NCBI GenBank assembly: GCA_964533945.1
Contig: CAZHPA010000044.1
Span: 1 to 14,941 of the forward strand
Length of the DNA: 14,941 nt
Direction: 5' to 3'
Origin: CAZHPA01 sp964533945
GTDB taxonomy: Bacteria > Bacillota > Clostridia > Lachnospirales > WRBF01
Shown: positions 8,133 to 14,785 of the stretch, one piece after another
How positions within the stretch are numbered: the stretch's first letter is position 1
Layout of the letters: every line of letters begins with the position of its first letter
Made by a program: the position numbers and the translations under genes
Notes under the pieces: model-generated
Databases searched by the model: none
What the model was told of the DNA's origin: nothing
The model's input: only the letters and a program-made list of their open reading frames with translations

Positions 8133-8320
8133 GCAATATCACCTCTTTAGATTTATTATTGTTAAATAATAACATATCTTAGGCATTTTAGCAATTAAAC
8201 TATAGTTATTTTTGCATATTTGAAAATTATATTTAAAAACTGTAATGGATTTAATTTTTTAACGTATACAGTGGTGTAAAGCATTTGCTAAACAGAGCAA
8301 GAAAAGGAGGGTGATAAAAA
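8133..8320. promoter_or_regulatory. Divergent promoter region, chemoreceptor (-) and sigma factor (+)
   Basis: Non-coding and AT-rich, 188 bases. A perfect 8-bp inverted repeat, TTATTATT-gtta-AATAATAA (8153-8172), lies about 20 bases before the chemoreceptor start, inside its probable leader; it could be an operator or an mRNA hairpin. No convincing SigD/SigA-28 motility promoter was seen on the minus strand. The plus-strand ECF-like promoter is listed separately. Confidence 0.4.
8241..8268 (+). promoter_or_regulatory. Candidate ECF-type autoregulatory promoter
   Basis: TGTAAT (8241-8246), 16-base spacer, CGTATA (8263-8268), about 50 bases before the sigma factor ATG. The spacing and -10 equal the known SigW-type consensus (TGAAAC-N16-CGTATA), and the -35 is close to SigX-type TGTAAC. 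Autoregulation by the encoded ECF factor is inferred from this and from common ECF behaviour. An overlapping SigA reading (GTAATG-N17-TATACA) is weaker. Confidence 0.45.
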
Positions 8321-8893
8321 ATGGACGTTTATACCAGCAGGGCCCTTGATATAAACGCAGAAAGGCGGGAAGCCATAATAGACAACGAACTATTTGAATC
8401 AATTTATACACAATATTACAAAAATGTATATAACTATATTAGTTTTCGCATAGATAATCATTTTGATTCGGAAGAACTTGCAAGTACAGTTTTTGAAAAT
8501 GTTATACGCAAATTTCATACTTACAAACCAAGTTATGCACCTATGGAAGCTTGGCTAATAGGTATCGCCAAAAACGTTGTAACCGATTATTTAAGAAGCA
8601 AAAAGCGTAAATTTTTTGCTCCGTTTGTTTCAATAGAAGATGTTTTAAGTATTGCTTCAAAAGGCAGTCAACCTGAAGAAATTATTGTCAAAAATGAAAC
8701 TAATAAAGAGTTAATTTGCGCTATGTCTAAACTTAAAGACAAGGAAAGACAAGTATTATCTATGAAATTTTCGACAGATTTAAAAAATTGCGAAATAGCG
8801 AATATTTTGGGCATCAGCGAATCTAACGTTGGGGTTATTGTTCACAGAGCTATTAAAAAGCTTATGAAAATATTAGGCAAGGAGGGTGTTTAA
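8321..8893 (+). CDS. ECF-type RNA polymerase sigma factor
   Basis: Group-IV sigma factor of 190 residues, the usual ECF length, that would direct RNA polymerase to a small stress regulon. Region 2 spans about 24-97: YYKNVYNYISFRI, the DSEELASTVFENVIRKF core-binding helix and MEAWLIGIAKNVVTDYLRSK for -10 recognition. Region 4 spans about 131-183, with the LKDKERQVLSMKF helix and the CEIANILGISESNVGVIVHR helix-turn-helix that reads the -35. The first 23 residues are an extra N-terminal tail. A strong AAGGAGGGTG site lies about ten bases before the ATG. The stop is one base from the start of the anti-sigma gene, so the two are translated as a coupled pair. An ECF-like promoter upstream suggests self-activation. 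Confidence 0.95.
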   Translation: MDVYTSRALDINAERREAIIDNELFESIYTQYYKNVYNYISFRIDNHFDSEELASTVFENVIRKFHTYKPSYAPMEAWLIGIAKNVVTDYLRSKKRKFFAPFVSIEDVLSIASKGSQPEEIIVKNETNKELICAMSKLKDKERQVLSMKFSTDLKNCEIANILGISESNVGVIVHRAIKKLMKILGKEGV

Positions 8894-8894
8894 A

Positions 8895-9782
8895 ATGAAG
8901 CTTGATGACCAAAGCAAACAATTTTTAGAACAATGCAAAAAAGTAGACTTTTCATCCGAAAGTGTTAATCGTGAAAAAAATCTTGAAGCTTTAAAAATAA
9001 AATTAAAACAAATAGAAAGAGAAGGAGAAATTAAAATGAATAAGAAACTTAAAAAACCTTTTGCTGCTGTAGCAATTGCAGCAACAGTAGTATGTTTTTC
9101 AATAGCAGCTTACGGCGACGAATTAGTACGTATAGTTAAAAGTATAACAGTTGGACAATATGCCAATTACTATGTTATTGAAGACAATCGAGACCCAAAA
9201 GCTATTCCAATTCCACAAGACATAAAAGGGCAAGTTTTTGACAAAGACGGAAACGAACTTGTTTATTTCCCAGAAAATGGAATACTTTATGATGAAAGCG
9301 GCAAAGAAGTTAAAATTGTATACGATGACGGCAAAACAAGAATAATGACAGACGATGAAGCTAAAAAAGTACAAAAGTCTGAAACGTTTGAAGTTAGAAG
9401 CATTGAAGAAGGCTTAAGTTATTTTATAACTGACGCTTTAATGCCCAAATATTTGCCAAAAGGTTACGCATTTGATAGAATGGAATATTATAGAGACCCT
9501 GCAAACAAAGAAGAAAATAAGCAAGGTTCAAACAAGTATATAAACATATACTACAGTAACGGCAAAGATGAAATATATTCTCAAGTTCGCTATATGGATG
9601 AAGAAACGGCCTTTGGTACTTCTGTAAGCAAAGATGTTAAGCGGGTTAATATTAACGGGTATGAAGCAATTATTGACGGGAAGATGCTTGATATTCAAAT
9701 TGGCGACGTTATGTATATGATTTTTGACAACGGTACTTTAGGGCATGAAGAGTTAATTAAAATTGCACAATCGCTTGAATAA
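8895..9782 (+). CDS. Membrane anti-sigma factor with DUF4367-like outer domain
   Basis: Probable partner that holds the ECF sigma factor inactive at the membrane. At 295 residues it has a charged cytoplasmic N-terminus of about 50 residues, one hydrophobic segment at about 55-72 (PFAAVAIAATVVCFSIAA), and an outer domain of about 220 residues. The last 110 (from YLPKGYAFDRMEYY through VNINGYEAIIDG) resemble DUF4367 found beside ECF sigma genes. There is no HxxxCxxC zinc motif, so it is not a ZAS-type anti-sigma. The ATG at 8895 sits 8 bases after GGAGG inside the end of the sigma gene; a GTG at 8886 is less likely. A second, equally good site (AAGGAG, 8-base spacer) precedes an in-frame ATG at 9036 (codon 48), and the product from there would look like a signal-peptide protein. 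A bidirectional terminator follows. Confidence 0.85.
   Translation: MKLDDQSKQFLEQCKKVDFSSESVNREKNLEALKIKLKQIEREGEIKMNKKLKKPFAAVAIAATVVCFSIAAYGDELVRIVKSITVGQYANYYVIEDNRDPKAIPIPQDIKGQVFDKDGNELVYFPENGILYDESGKEVKIVYDDGKTRIMTDDEAKKVQKSETFEVRSIEEGLSYFITDALMPKYLPKGYAFDRMEYYRDPANKEENKQGSNKYINIYYSNGKDEIYSQVRYMDEETAFGTSVSKDVKRVNINGYEAIIDGKMLDIQIGDVMYMIFDNGTLGHEELIKIAQSLE
9022..9038 (+). promoter_or_regulatory. Internal ribosome binding site and ATG in the anti-sigma gene
   Basis: AAGGAG (9022-9027), eight-base spacer, ATG (9036-9038), in frame as codon 48. Initiation here would give a 248-residue form starting MNKKLKKP followed by a hydrophobic stretch, without the proposed sigma-binding part. Confidence 0.5.
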
Positions 9783-9815
9783 AATATAAAATTAAATCTT
9801 ACTTTTACTCAAAAT

Positions 9816-9851
9816 AAAAACAACGATAAACATTTATTTATCGTTGTTTTT
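9816..9851. terminator. Bidirectional intrinsic terminator
   Basis: A perfect 15-bp stem (AAAAACAACGATAAA / TTTATCGTTGTTTTT) around a six-base loop, with T-runs on either strand. It sits between the convergent anti-sigma gene (stop 9780-9782) and the cohesin-dockerin gene (stop 9873-9875) and can end both transcripts. Confidence 0.9.
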
Positions 9852-9872
9852 ATGCTATAAAGCTATTTATGC

Positions 9873-12800
9873 TTATGCAACTTCTGCCATTATTTCTTCG
9901 TTATAATCAGCTATCTCTATGTCTTCTGTTTCTGGTGTTGGTTCAGCAGCTGTTGTTATAAAAGTGTTAGTTAATGTTAAAGGTGCAGACTTTAAGAAAA
10001 TTGTGCTTTCCGCATCGGTGCCTACATACGCCTTTAATCTTATTTGTATTGATGTTGCGCCTGTGATAATGTCAATGCTAGTAGTGTTTGGTGCAGATGC
10101 TCTAACAACATCTATCCATGTTGCGCCATTATCTAACGAGTATTCATATCGTCTTGTTGTTAACGAATGGAGGCCAGAGAATTTAACAGAACCTTCTGCA
10201 GCGCCTGCTTCGAGCGTTATATTGTCTAGTGCATAAGCCATTACTCTAATTTTTTGCTCGTCGCTATTTGAAGTTGTAGTGCCGTTGCCGGTTTTTCTAA
10301 TTGCAAGATATCTTCCGTTAGCATTTTCGGGCAATGCTACTTGTGCGCCTGTGCCTTTTGTCCATGTAGTATAAGGTACAACTGGGGCAAGTGCTGTAGT
10401 GTATGAAATATATTCATAGTCAGCAGTAACAGCTTCATTAGTAAGTCCAGTATCAATATTAACCGTAAAGTTAGGCATAGGTTCTTTTGGTAATGCTACA
10501 GGTACATATGTTATGTCTGCTGATGCCGATTGTATGAAATATGGCAAATCAGCAACACTGCTTGATTTAAAGCCTTTAAGTCTAATTTTAAGTGTAGTTG
10601 CTGTTGTTGCAATTTCTGCGCTTTCGGTAGCTGTTGCTCCTCTAGCTAAATCTAACCATGTTGTGCCATCTTCTGAATATTCATATATTCTAGTAGTTGT
10701 ACTGCTGTTAAGTCCTGTAAATTTCTTTGTTCCTGCAGTTGCGCCGTTTACCAATTTAACATCTGCTGCAGTAGGTGCAGGGTATGCGTAAATTTTTATA
10801 ATTTGTTCAGCACTGTCTGAAGTTGTAATTCCGTCGCCTAATTTTTTGATGTAAAAAAATCTTCCATTAGCGTTTTGTGGCGATGCTACTGTTGTTCCTG
10901 TGCCTTTTGTCCATTCTGTGTAAGGTGCAATAGGGGCAAGTGCTGTAGTATATGAAATATATTCATATTCAGCAGTAACAGCTTCATTAGTAAAGCCTGT
11001 TGCTGTATTAATTGTAAAGTTTGGTGTTGTTGCTGGAACTAATGGAGCAGATGTAAATGAAAGTACTTTGTGGTTTGATTGCAATACGCCGTTTCCGCCT
11101 CTAGCTCTTACCCAAATAGTGTCTTTTGCTGGTGTGAAATCATCACATGTACCATTGGTTAAACTGCTGCGTGTAATTTGTTTCCATGTTGCGCCGTCGT
11201 CGTCTGAATAGTCATAGTTTACATTATTCGACAAATTCGTAAGCTTTCTGCTTGTTTCAGTGCTGCCGGCAACGAGCTGTGTAGTTATAGGTACTATAGA
11301 AGCTTGAATTGGAAGCGTAAACACTGCGCTATCGCCTAAAGTGCCGTCACCTTTTGCTATAAAATATAGGTTGTATGTTCTGTTAGGGTCTAATGAAAGT
11401 TTCGCACCTGTGCCGTCTGTCCAAGGCCCTGTTGCGCTTTCGCTGTACTTAACAGTTGTAGGAACTACTTCTGCAGTTGTTCTACCAACGTAATCAATAG
11501 TAAATTTTGGAACAGCTTTGTTTGTAGATATTCTAACAGGTATAGCTTTAGGTTCTGAAGCAAACATTTGGGTTGTGTACTTAATTCTAACTTCAATTTC
11601 ATTTAAACCGCTTGGTATGTCTGAAATTACAGAGCTTTCAAGTCCTGTACCTGTGCCGCTTGGTTTTCTTGCGTCTATCCAAGGGCTTGAAGAATTTAAT
11701 CTGTATTGGTAATATCTAAAGTTTTGCAAGTCTTTAAACACAGCAGTACCATCTGCGAAGTATTCTAAATATTCAGCATCGCCAACAGCTGTAATCATAG
11801 CAGGGGTTACAGTTAACTCTTGAACTGCGCTTTCATATGCTAAATGGTCTATTTGGTTTTTAAAGTAATATGTCTTGCCTAACTCTGCTACTACTGGTAT
11901 TAAGTTTGATGTGCCAACTGTCCAGTTAACGCCGTCAAGGCTATATTCTGCATTAAGTGGTATAGGACCGTTTATTCTCAACAATTCATAGTTAAAGCCA
12001 AAGTTTGGTTTTTCTGCTTGAGCTATTCTAAACACTATTTCTTTATCAGGTTTAGCAATGTAACGTACTTTAAAGCCGTTTGCAGCCTTAATGCCTTCTT
12101 CATATGCGGATAAATCCATATCATTTGTGCAAGGTGTATATGTTGTGCTGTTTAGCAAAGCCCATTCCATAGTTGAATTTGAACCTGTAAGTATGTAAGG
12201 ATTTTTTATAAGTGAAAATGTAACGTCTGGGTTGCCTACTGTAAGTATTTTCAACGCTTCTATTTCGCCTAATACTTTATGTCTAATACTTGCAAGCGGT
12301 TTAAATAGTGAGCGGTAGTCAAATATAGTAAAGCCGCCTATTTTTTCAACGCTGCGAGTTTTTGCAATCATGCGTTTTAAAATTTCGTTTTCAGTCATCC
12401 ATTCTGTTTGAGCAGGATGTGCGTCATTTCCCGGATATGCCCAACGGTCATAAACGCCTATTTTATATGCGCCAAGACCAATGTATAAAGCCACACTAGG
12501 TTCTGTAACAGTTTCAGCCCATAAATCTGCTGTTTCTGCAAATGGTGCTGTTTGATTTTGGAAGTTAAAGTAAATTTGCGGCATAATATAGTCAATGTAT
12601 CCCGGTTTAGATGACCAAAGCTTAACATCTGCCATTTGAGTAAGATAATTATTGCCTAAGTTTCCTTGTGGGCTAATGCCAAACACTAAATCTTTGTCCG
12701 ATGCATGTACAGTGTCATAAACTTTTTTAACTAAACGCGTTACGTTTTCAAATCTCCAGTCGCGTTGGCTTAATTGTCCGCCGGCATCTGTATATTCTTT

Positions 12801-14276
12801 GTAAGCTGCGCCATCAAAACTTTCATTAAGTGTTGGGTAGAAGTAGTCGTCAAAGTGAATACCATCAATATCGTAATTATCAATAACTTCATCAACTACA
12901 TCTGCGATAAAGTCCATAACTTCTTCTCTTGCCGGATTCAAGCTAAGCCCCATATTTCCGTCTTCTCGAGGAAATTCTAAAGTACAGTCACTACCTGCTT
13001 GATACCAAATCTTTGCTTGATTGTTGTCTGCCAACAAGCTTAAATCTCTGTTTGTAGCTACACGATATGGATTAAACCAAGCGTGAATTTCCATATCCCT
13101 TGAACGTGCCGCATCTATCATGTATTGTAGAGGGTCCCAACCTGGGTCGTCGCCTTGCTTTCTATTTGCTGCATCTTTAGGTGAAACATAAATGGAGCGT
13201 GGTGATAATTTAGAAGGATATATAGCATCACCCATTGGGCGAACTTGAACAATAGCGGTATTTACACCTATTGATGCTAAATTATCAAATGCTTCATCAA
13301 TGTTAGCTTTAGCTTGAGATTCTGTTTGTCCTTGAAGCAATGTATTGTAGCCTGCTCTTACTTCTGAATATTCCAAATAAGAAATCCAAGCTGCACGCAT
13401 TTCAGGTTTATCAACTGGGGGTGGGTCAGTAGGTCCGGAACCAAGAATGATATTTTTCCAGTCAGCAATATAACGCAATAATTTTATTAAATCTAAGTCA
13501 TCAATTTTGCCGTCTTTGTAAACATCTGCCGCTTCCAAATTTATTTCTGGAAGATTGGTATATTGCGCAAGATATTGCATTAATATTACTAAATCTCTAA
13601 TATCTATTTTGGTATCTTTGTTAATATCTCCATATAAAACTTCGACATCTTTAACATCAATTTTTCCGTTAGTAACATTTCCTGTAACAAGTTCAAGGTT
13701 TTCGTTACAAAATTCTGTATATATCAAGTTAAGCGGAATTTCTGAAGCGTCTGTTTCGCTGTTTATTGTAAATTTAACTTTAACCACTTGACCATTGCCG
13801 ATTGTATCTTCGCTATTTATCCAAACAAAAGTAACGAAATCAAGCTCGTCAATTGATGCGGCATTATCTATGTTTGACTCAAATTCACCTTCGGTTTTAA
13901 AAATTCCAAATGTTTCATAGGAAACAGGCGTTAGATTTAATTTATCGTAAGACATTCTAATTTTTGCAGAAGCAATTCCCGGGTTGTTTGCCAATGAAAT
14001 TGGAACTTCAACAGTTGTGCCTTTTATGCCCGATACATTTTCTACTTTGATTTCGATTGACTTGGTATTTGCAGGTATTAGTTCAAAGTTAGTTGTTACT
14101 GCATCGTTGGGGCGGTAATCTTCGGAACCGTTACCTCTTAGTGCTTCGTTCCATTCGATACCATATGTACTTGCCCAATCGTCGGTTGTGTCAGCTAAAG
14201 CACTTACCGGTAATAAACCTATTAATAACGTAATTACCATGAAGATTGCAAAAATTCTTTGTTTTAATAGCTTCAA
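9873..14276 (-). CDS. Secreted cohesin-dockerin-GHL10 glycosidase-like protein with modular C-terminus
   Basis: 1467-residue exported protein. A Sec signal peptide covers 1-29 (KQR, hydrophobic core, VSALA cleavage). A cohesin-like beta domain spans about 73-210 (VSGIKGTTVEVPISL, then NNPGIASAKIRMSYD). A type-I-like dockerin follows at 213-275 with two calcium-loop repeats: GDINKDTKIDIRD (216-228) and ADVYKDGKIDDLD (250-262). A Pro-rich linker runs 279-291. A GHL10/DUF187 domain (292 to about 675; DigH/YddW-like, family members cleave glycan strands of peptidoglycan) carries HAWFNPYR (398-405), DGIHFDDYFYP (471-481), GISPQGN and DYIMPQIYF. Residues 680-1438 are nine Trp-centred modules, then an acidic tail with no LPXTG or SLH. 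The start is TTG at 14274-14276, 8 bases after AGGAGG; no better ATG exists before the signal peptide. Substrate is inferred, not shown. Single-gene unit. Confidence 0.92.
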   Translation of the reverse strand: MKLLKQRIFAIFMVITLLIGLLPVSALADTTDDWASTYGIEWNEALRGNGSEDYRPNDAVTTNFELIPANTKSIEIKVENVSGIKGTTVEVPISLANNPGIASAKIRMSYDKLNLTPVSYETFGIFKTEGEFESNIDNAASIDELDFVTFVWINSEDTIGNGQVVKVKFTINSETDASEIPLNLIYTEFCNENLELVTGNVTNGKIDVKDVEVLYGDINKDTKIDIRDLVILMQYLAQYTNLPEINLEAADVYKDGKIDDLDLIKLLRYIADWKNIILGSGPTDPPPVDKPEMRAAWISYLEYSEVRAGYNTLLQGQTESQAKANIDEAFDNLASIGVNTAIVQVRPMGDAIYPSKLSPRSIYVSPKDAANRKQGDDPGWDPLQYMIDAARSRDMEIHAWFNPYRVATNRDLSLLADNNQAKIWYQAGSDCTLEFPREDGNMGLSLNPAREEVMDFIADVVDEVIDNYDIDGIHFDDYFYPTLNESFDGAAYKEYTDAGGQLSQRDWRFENVTRLVKKVYDTVHASDKDLVFGISPQGNLGNNYLTQMADVKLWSSKPGYIDYIMPQIYFNFQNQTAPFAETADLWAETVTEPSVALYIGLGAYKIGVYDRWAYPGNDAHPAQTEWMTENEILKRMIAKTRSVEKIGGFTIFDYRSLFKPLASIRHKVLGEIEALKILTVGNPDVTFSLIKNPYILTGSNSTMEWALLNSTTYTPCTNDMDLSAYEEGIKAANGFKVRYIAKPDKEIVFRIAQAEKPNFGFNYELLRINGPIPLNAEYSLDGVNWTVGTSNLIPVVAELGKTYYFKNQIDHLAYESAVQELTVTPAMITAVGDAEYLEYFADGTAVFKDLQNFRYYQYRLNSSSPWIDARKPSGTGTGLESSVISDIPSGLNEIEVRIKYTTQMFASEPKAIPVRISTNKAVPKFTIDYVGRTTAEVVPTTVKYSESATGPWTDGTGAKLSLDPNRTYNLYFIAKGDGTLGDSAVFTLPIQASIVPITTQLVAGSTETSRKLTNLSNNVNYDYSDDDGATWKQITRSSLTNGTCDDFTPAKDTIWVRARGGNGVLQSNHKVLSFTSAPLVPATTPNFTINTATGFTNEAVTAEYEYISYTTALAPIAPYTEWTKGTGTTVASPQNANGRFFYIKKLGDGITTSDSAEQIIKIYAYPAPTAADVKLVNGATAGTKKFTGLNSSTTTRIYEYSEDGTTWLDLARGATATESAEIATTATTLKIRLKGFKSSSVADLPYFIQSASADITYVPVALPKEPMPNFTVNIDTGLTNEAVTADYEYISYTTALAPVVPYTTWTKGTGAQVALPENANGRYLAIRKTGNGTTTSNSDEQKIRVMAYALDNITLEAGAAEGSVKFSGLHSLTTRRYEYSLDNGATWIDVVRASAPNTTSIDIITGATSIQIRLKAYVGTDAESTIFLKSAPLTLTNTFITTAAEPTPETEDIEIADYNEEIMAEVA
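10384..10444 (-). repeat. 61-bp near-identical DNA repeat, copy B
   Basis: Matches 10933-10993 at 59 of 61 bases, 549 bases (183 codons) away in the same frame. It encodes the stretch TNEAVTADYEYISYTTALAP of the last repeat pair. Flanking identity is lower, so this is the conserved core of a longer duplication. Confidence 0.9.
10933..10993 (-). repeat. 61-bp near-identical DNA repeat, copy A
   Basis: Partner of 10384-10444 (59/61 identical). It encodes TNEAVTAEYEYISYTTALAP in the middle repeat pair. Confidence 0.9.
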
Positions 14277-14313
14277 AGTTAAACCCTCCTTATTAAATTT
14301 AATCTTAAATTTT

Positions 14314-14356
14314 ACCTATTAGATTAACGGCTTACTACCTCCCTAATAAAATAGGT
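14314..14356 (-). other. Leader hairpin of the cohesin-dockerin gene
   Basis: ACCTATT...ATTAG pairs with CTAATAGGT across a 20-base loop in the transcript: about nine pairs with a bulge of four to five bases. The loop holds a second purine-rich GGGAGG (14338-14343) that has no start codon at a useful distance. It resembles no riboswitch I know. Confidence 0.35.
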
Positions 14357-14419
14357 ATTAAAACTTTGCTTTTTTTACCATACACTTACAATTTGACGCT
14401 CCTTTCTTTAAGCTTAAAC

Positions 14420-14470
14420 TATAATTTAATTGTATTACTAAATTTAACAAATATCAAGACAAAACTAGAA
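14420..14470 (-). repeat. 51-bp tandem repeat, proximal copy
   Basis: 48 of 51 bases identical to 14472-14522; period 52. It lies upstream of the cohesin-dockerin gene and carries promoter P1. Confidence 0.92.
14429..14457 (-). promoter_or_regulatory. Promoter P1 of the cohesin-dockerin gene
   Basis: TTGATA (14452-14457), 17-base spacer, TACAAT (14429-14434) on the minus strand: five of six matches to the SigA consensus in each box with ideal spacing. Transcription from here would give a leader of about 145 nt. Confidence 0.6.
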
Positions 14471-14471
14471 T

Positions 14472-14522
14472 TATAATTTAATTGTATTACTAAATTCAAC
14501 AAATATTAAGACAAAACTGGAA
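14472..14522 (-). repeat. 51-bp tandem repeat, distal copy
   Basis: Second copy of 14420-14470 with three substitutions, one of which changes the -35 from TTGATA to TTAATA. Confidence 0.92.
14481..14509 (-). promoter_or_regulatory. Promoter P2 of the cohesin-dockerin gene
   Basis: TTAATA (14504-14509), 17-base spacer, TACAAT (14481-14486), the duplicate of P1 shifted by 52 bases. The -35 is one match weaker than in P1. Confidence 0.5.
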
Positions 14523-14557
14523 ATTCTAAAACTTTATTTTAACAGGCAGAATGTGCA

Positions 14558-14785
14558 GCTTATACCCCCACGGTTAAAGCTAAGCAATGGCAACACTGCT
14601 TGATATAAATATGTTCAATATTTGGTTTTAGTTTTCTGACTTTAGCATATAAGAAATATACTTAATATTCCGGCAAAAACCACGCCGTGAAAAATATGTT
14701 TCTCTAACTATTCTTTAATCGTTAGCTACCGTAGGTTACCAAACCGTGGCGTAAAGCCCCCGGCTTTAGCCGTGGGGATATAAGC
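14558..14785. mobile_element. Short inverted-repeat element with IS200/IS605-like ends
   Basis: A 228-base non-coding unit. The left end 14558-14580 and the reverse complement of the right end 14763-14785 agree at 21 of 23 bases (GCTTATAyCCCCACGGyTAAAGC). The right end forms a CCC-c-CGGC/TTTA/GCCG-t-GGG hairpin (14757-14776). From family knowledge, a 'CCCCGGCTTTAGCCGTGGGG' palindrome is typical of IS200/IS605 right ends and the 3' part of TnpB-associated guide RNA scaffolds. Inside the left end is an AAGCAATG-GCAA-CACTGCTT hairpin (14582-14601). No tnpA or tnpB remnant is readable in six frames. It could be a MITE/PATE-like derivative, a decayed right end, or a structured RNA. Confidence 0.5.

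Larger units (their letters stand above)
9963..12239 (-). repeat. Nine-module Trp/Asp-box repeat region
   Basis: Residues 680-1438 of the large protein. A motif of the form 'Y-S-x-D-G-x-x-W' or 'W-T-x-G-T-G' recurs with tryptophans at 704, 785, 866, 952, 1031, 1122, 1207, 1305 and 1387, i.e. every 79-98 residues. Two copies (SDDDGATW ending at 1031 and SLDNGATW ending at 1387) fit the Asp-box S-x-D-x-G-x-T-W exactly. The last six modules alternate two types and form three pairs of about 175 residues (from 921, 1083 and 1267). They are probably Ig-like or carbohydrate-binding beta modules. Confidence 0.75.

Noticed and set aside
9873..9965. Cell-wall anchor at the C-terminus of the large protein
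   Set aside because: The last residues are acidic and polar with no LPXTG, no hydrophobic segment, no basic tail and no SLH repeat.
9919..10791. Plus-strand open frames opposite the repeat modules (105 and 92 codons)
   Set aside because: They mirror the Thr/Ala-rich repeats of the large gene, lack ribosome sites and match no family.
14277..14420. Known riboswitch (c-di-GMP, cobalamin, TPP) in the leader of the large gene
   Set aside because: None of the conserved core sequences of these classes is present; only a bulged hairpin is seen.
14420..14522. CRISPR-like repeat
   Set aside because: There are only two copies, separated by one base, with no spacers and with a promoter inside; it is a tandem duplication.
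14558..14785. Degraded tnpB gene inside the inverted-repeat element
   Set aside because: No frame of useful length and no TnpB motifs (RuvC or zinc-finger cysteines) are visible; only the ends resemble that family.
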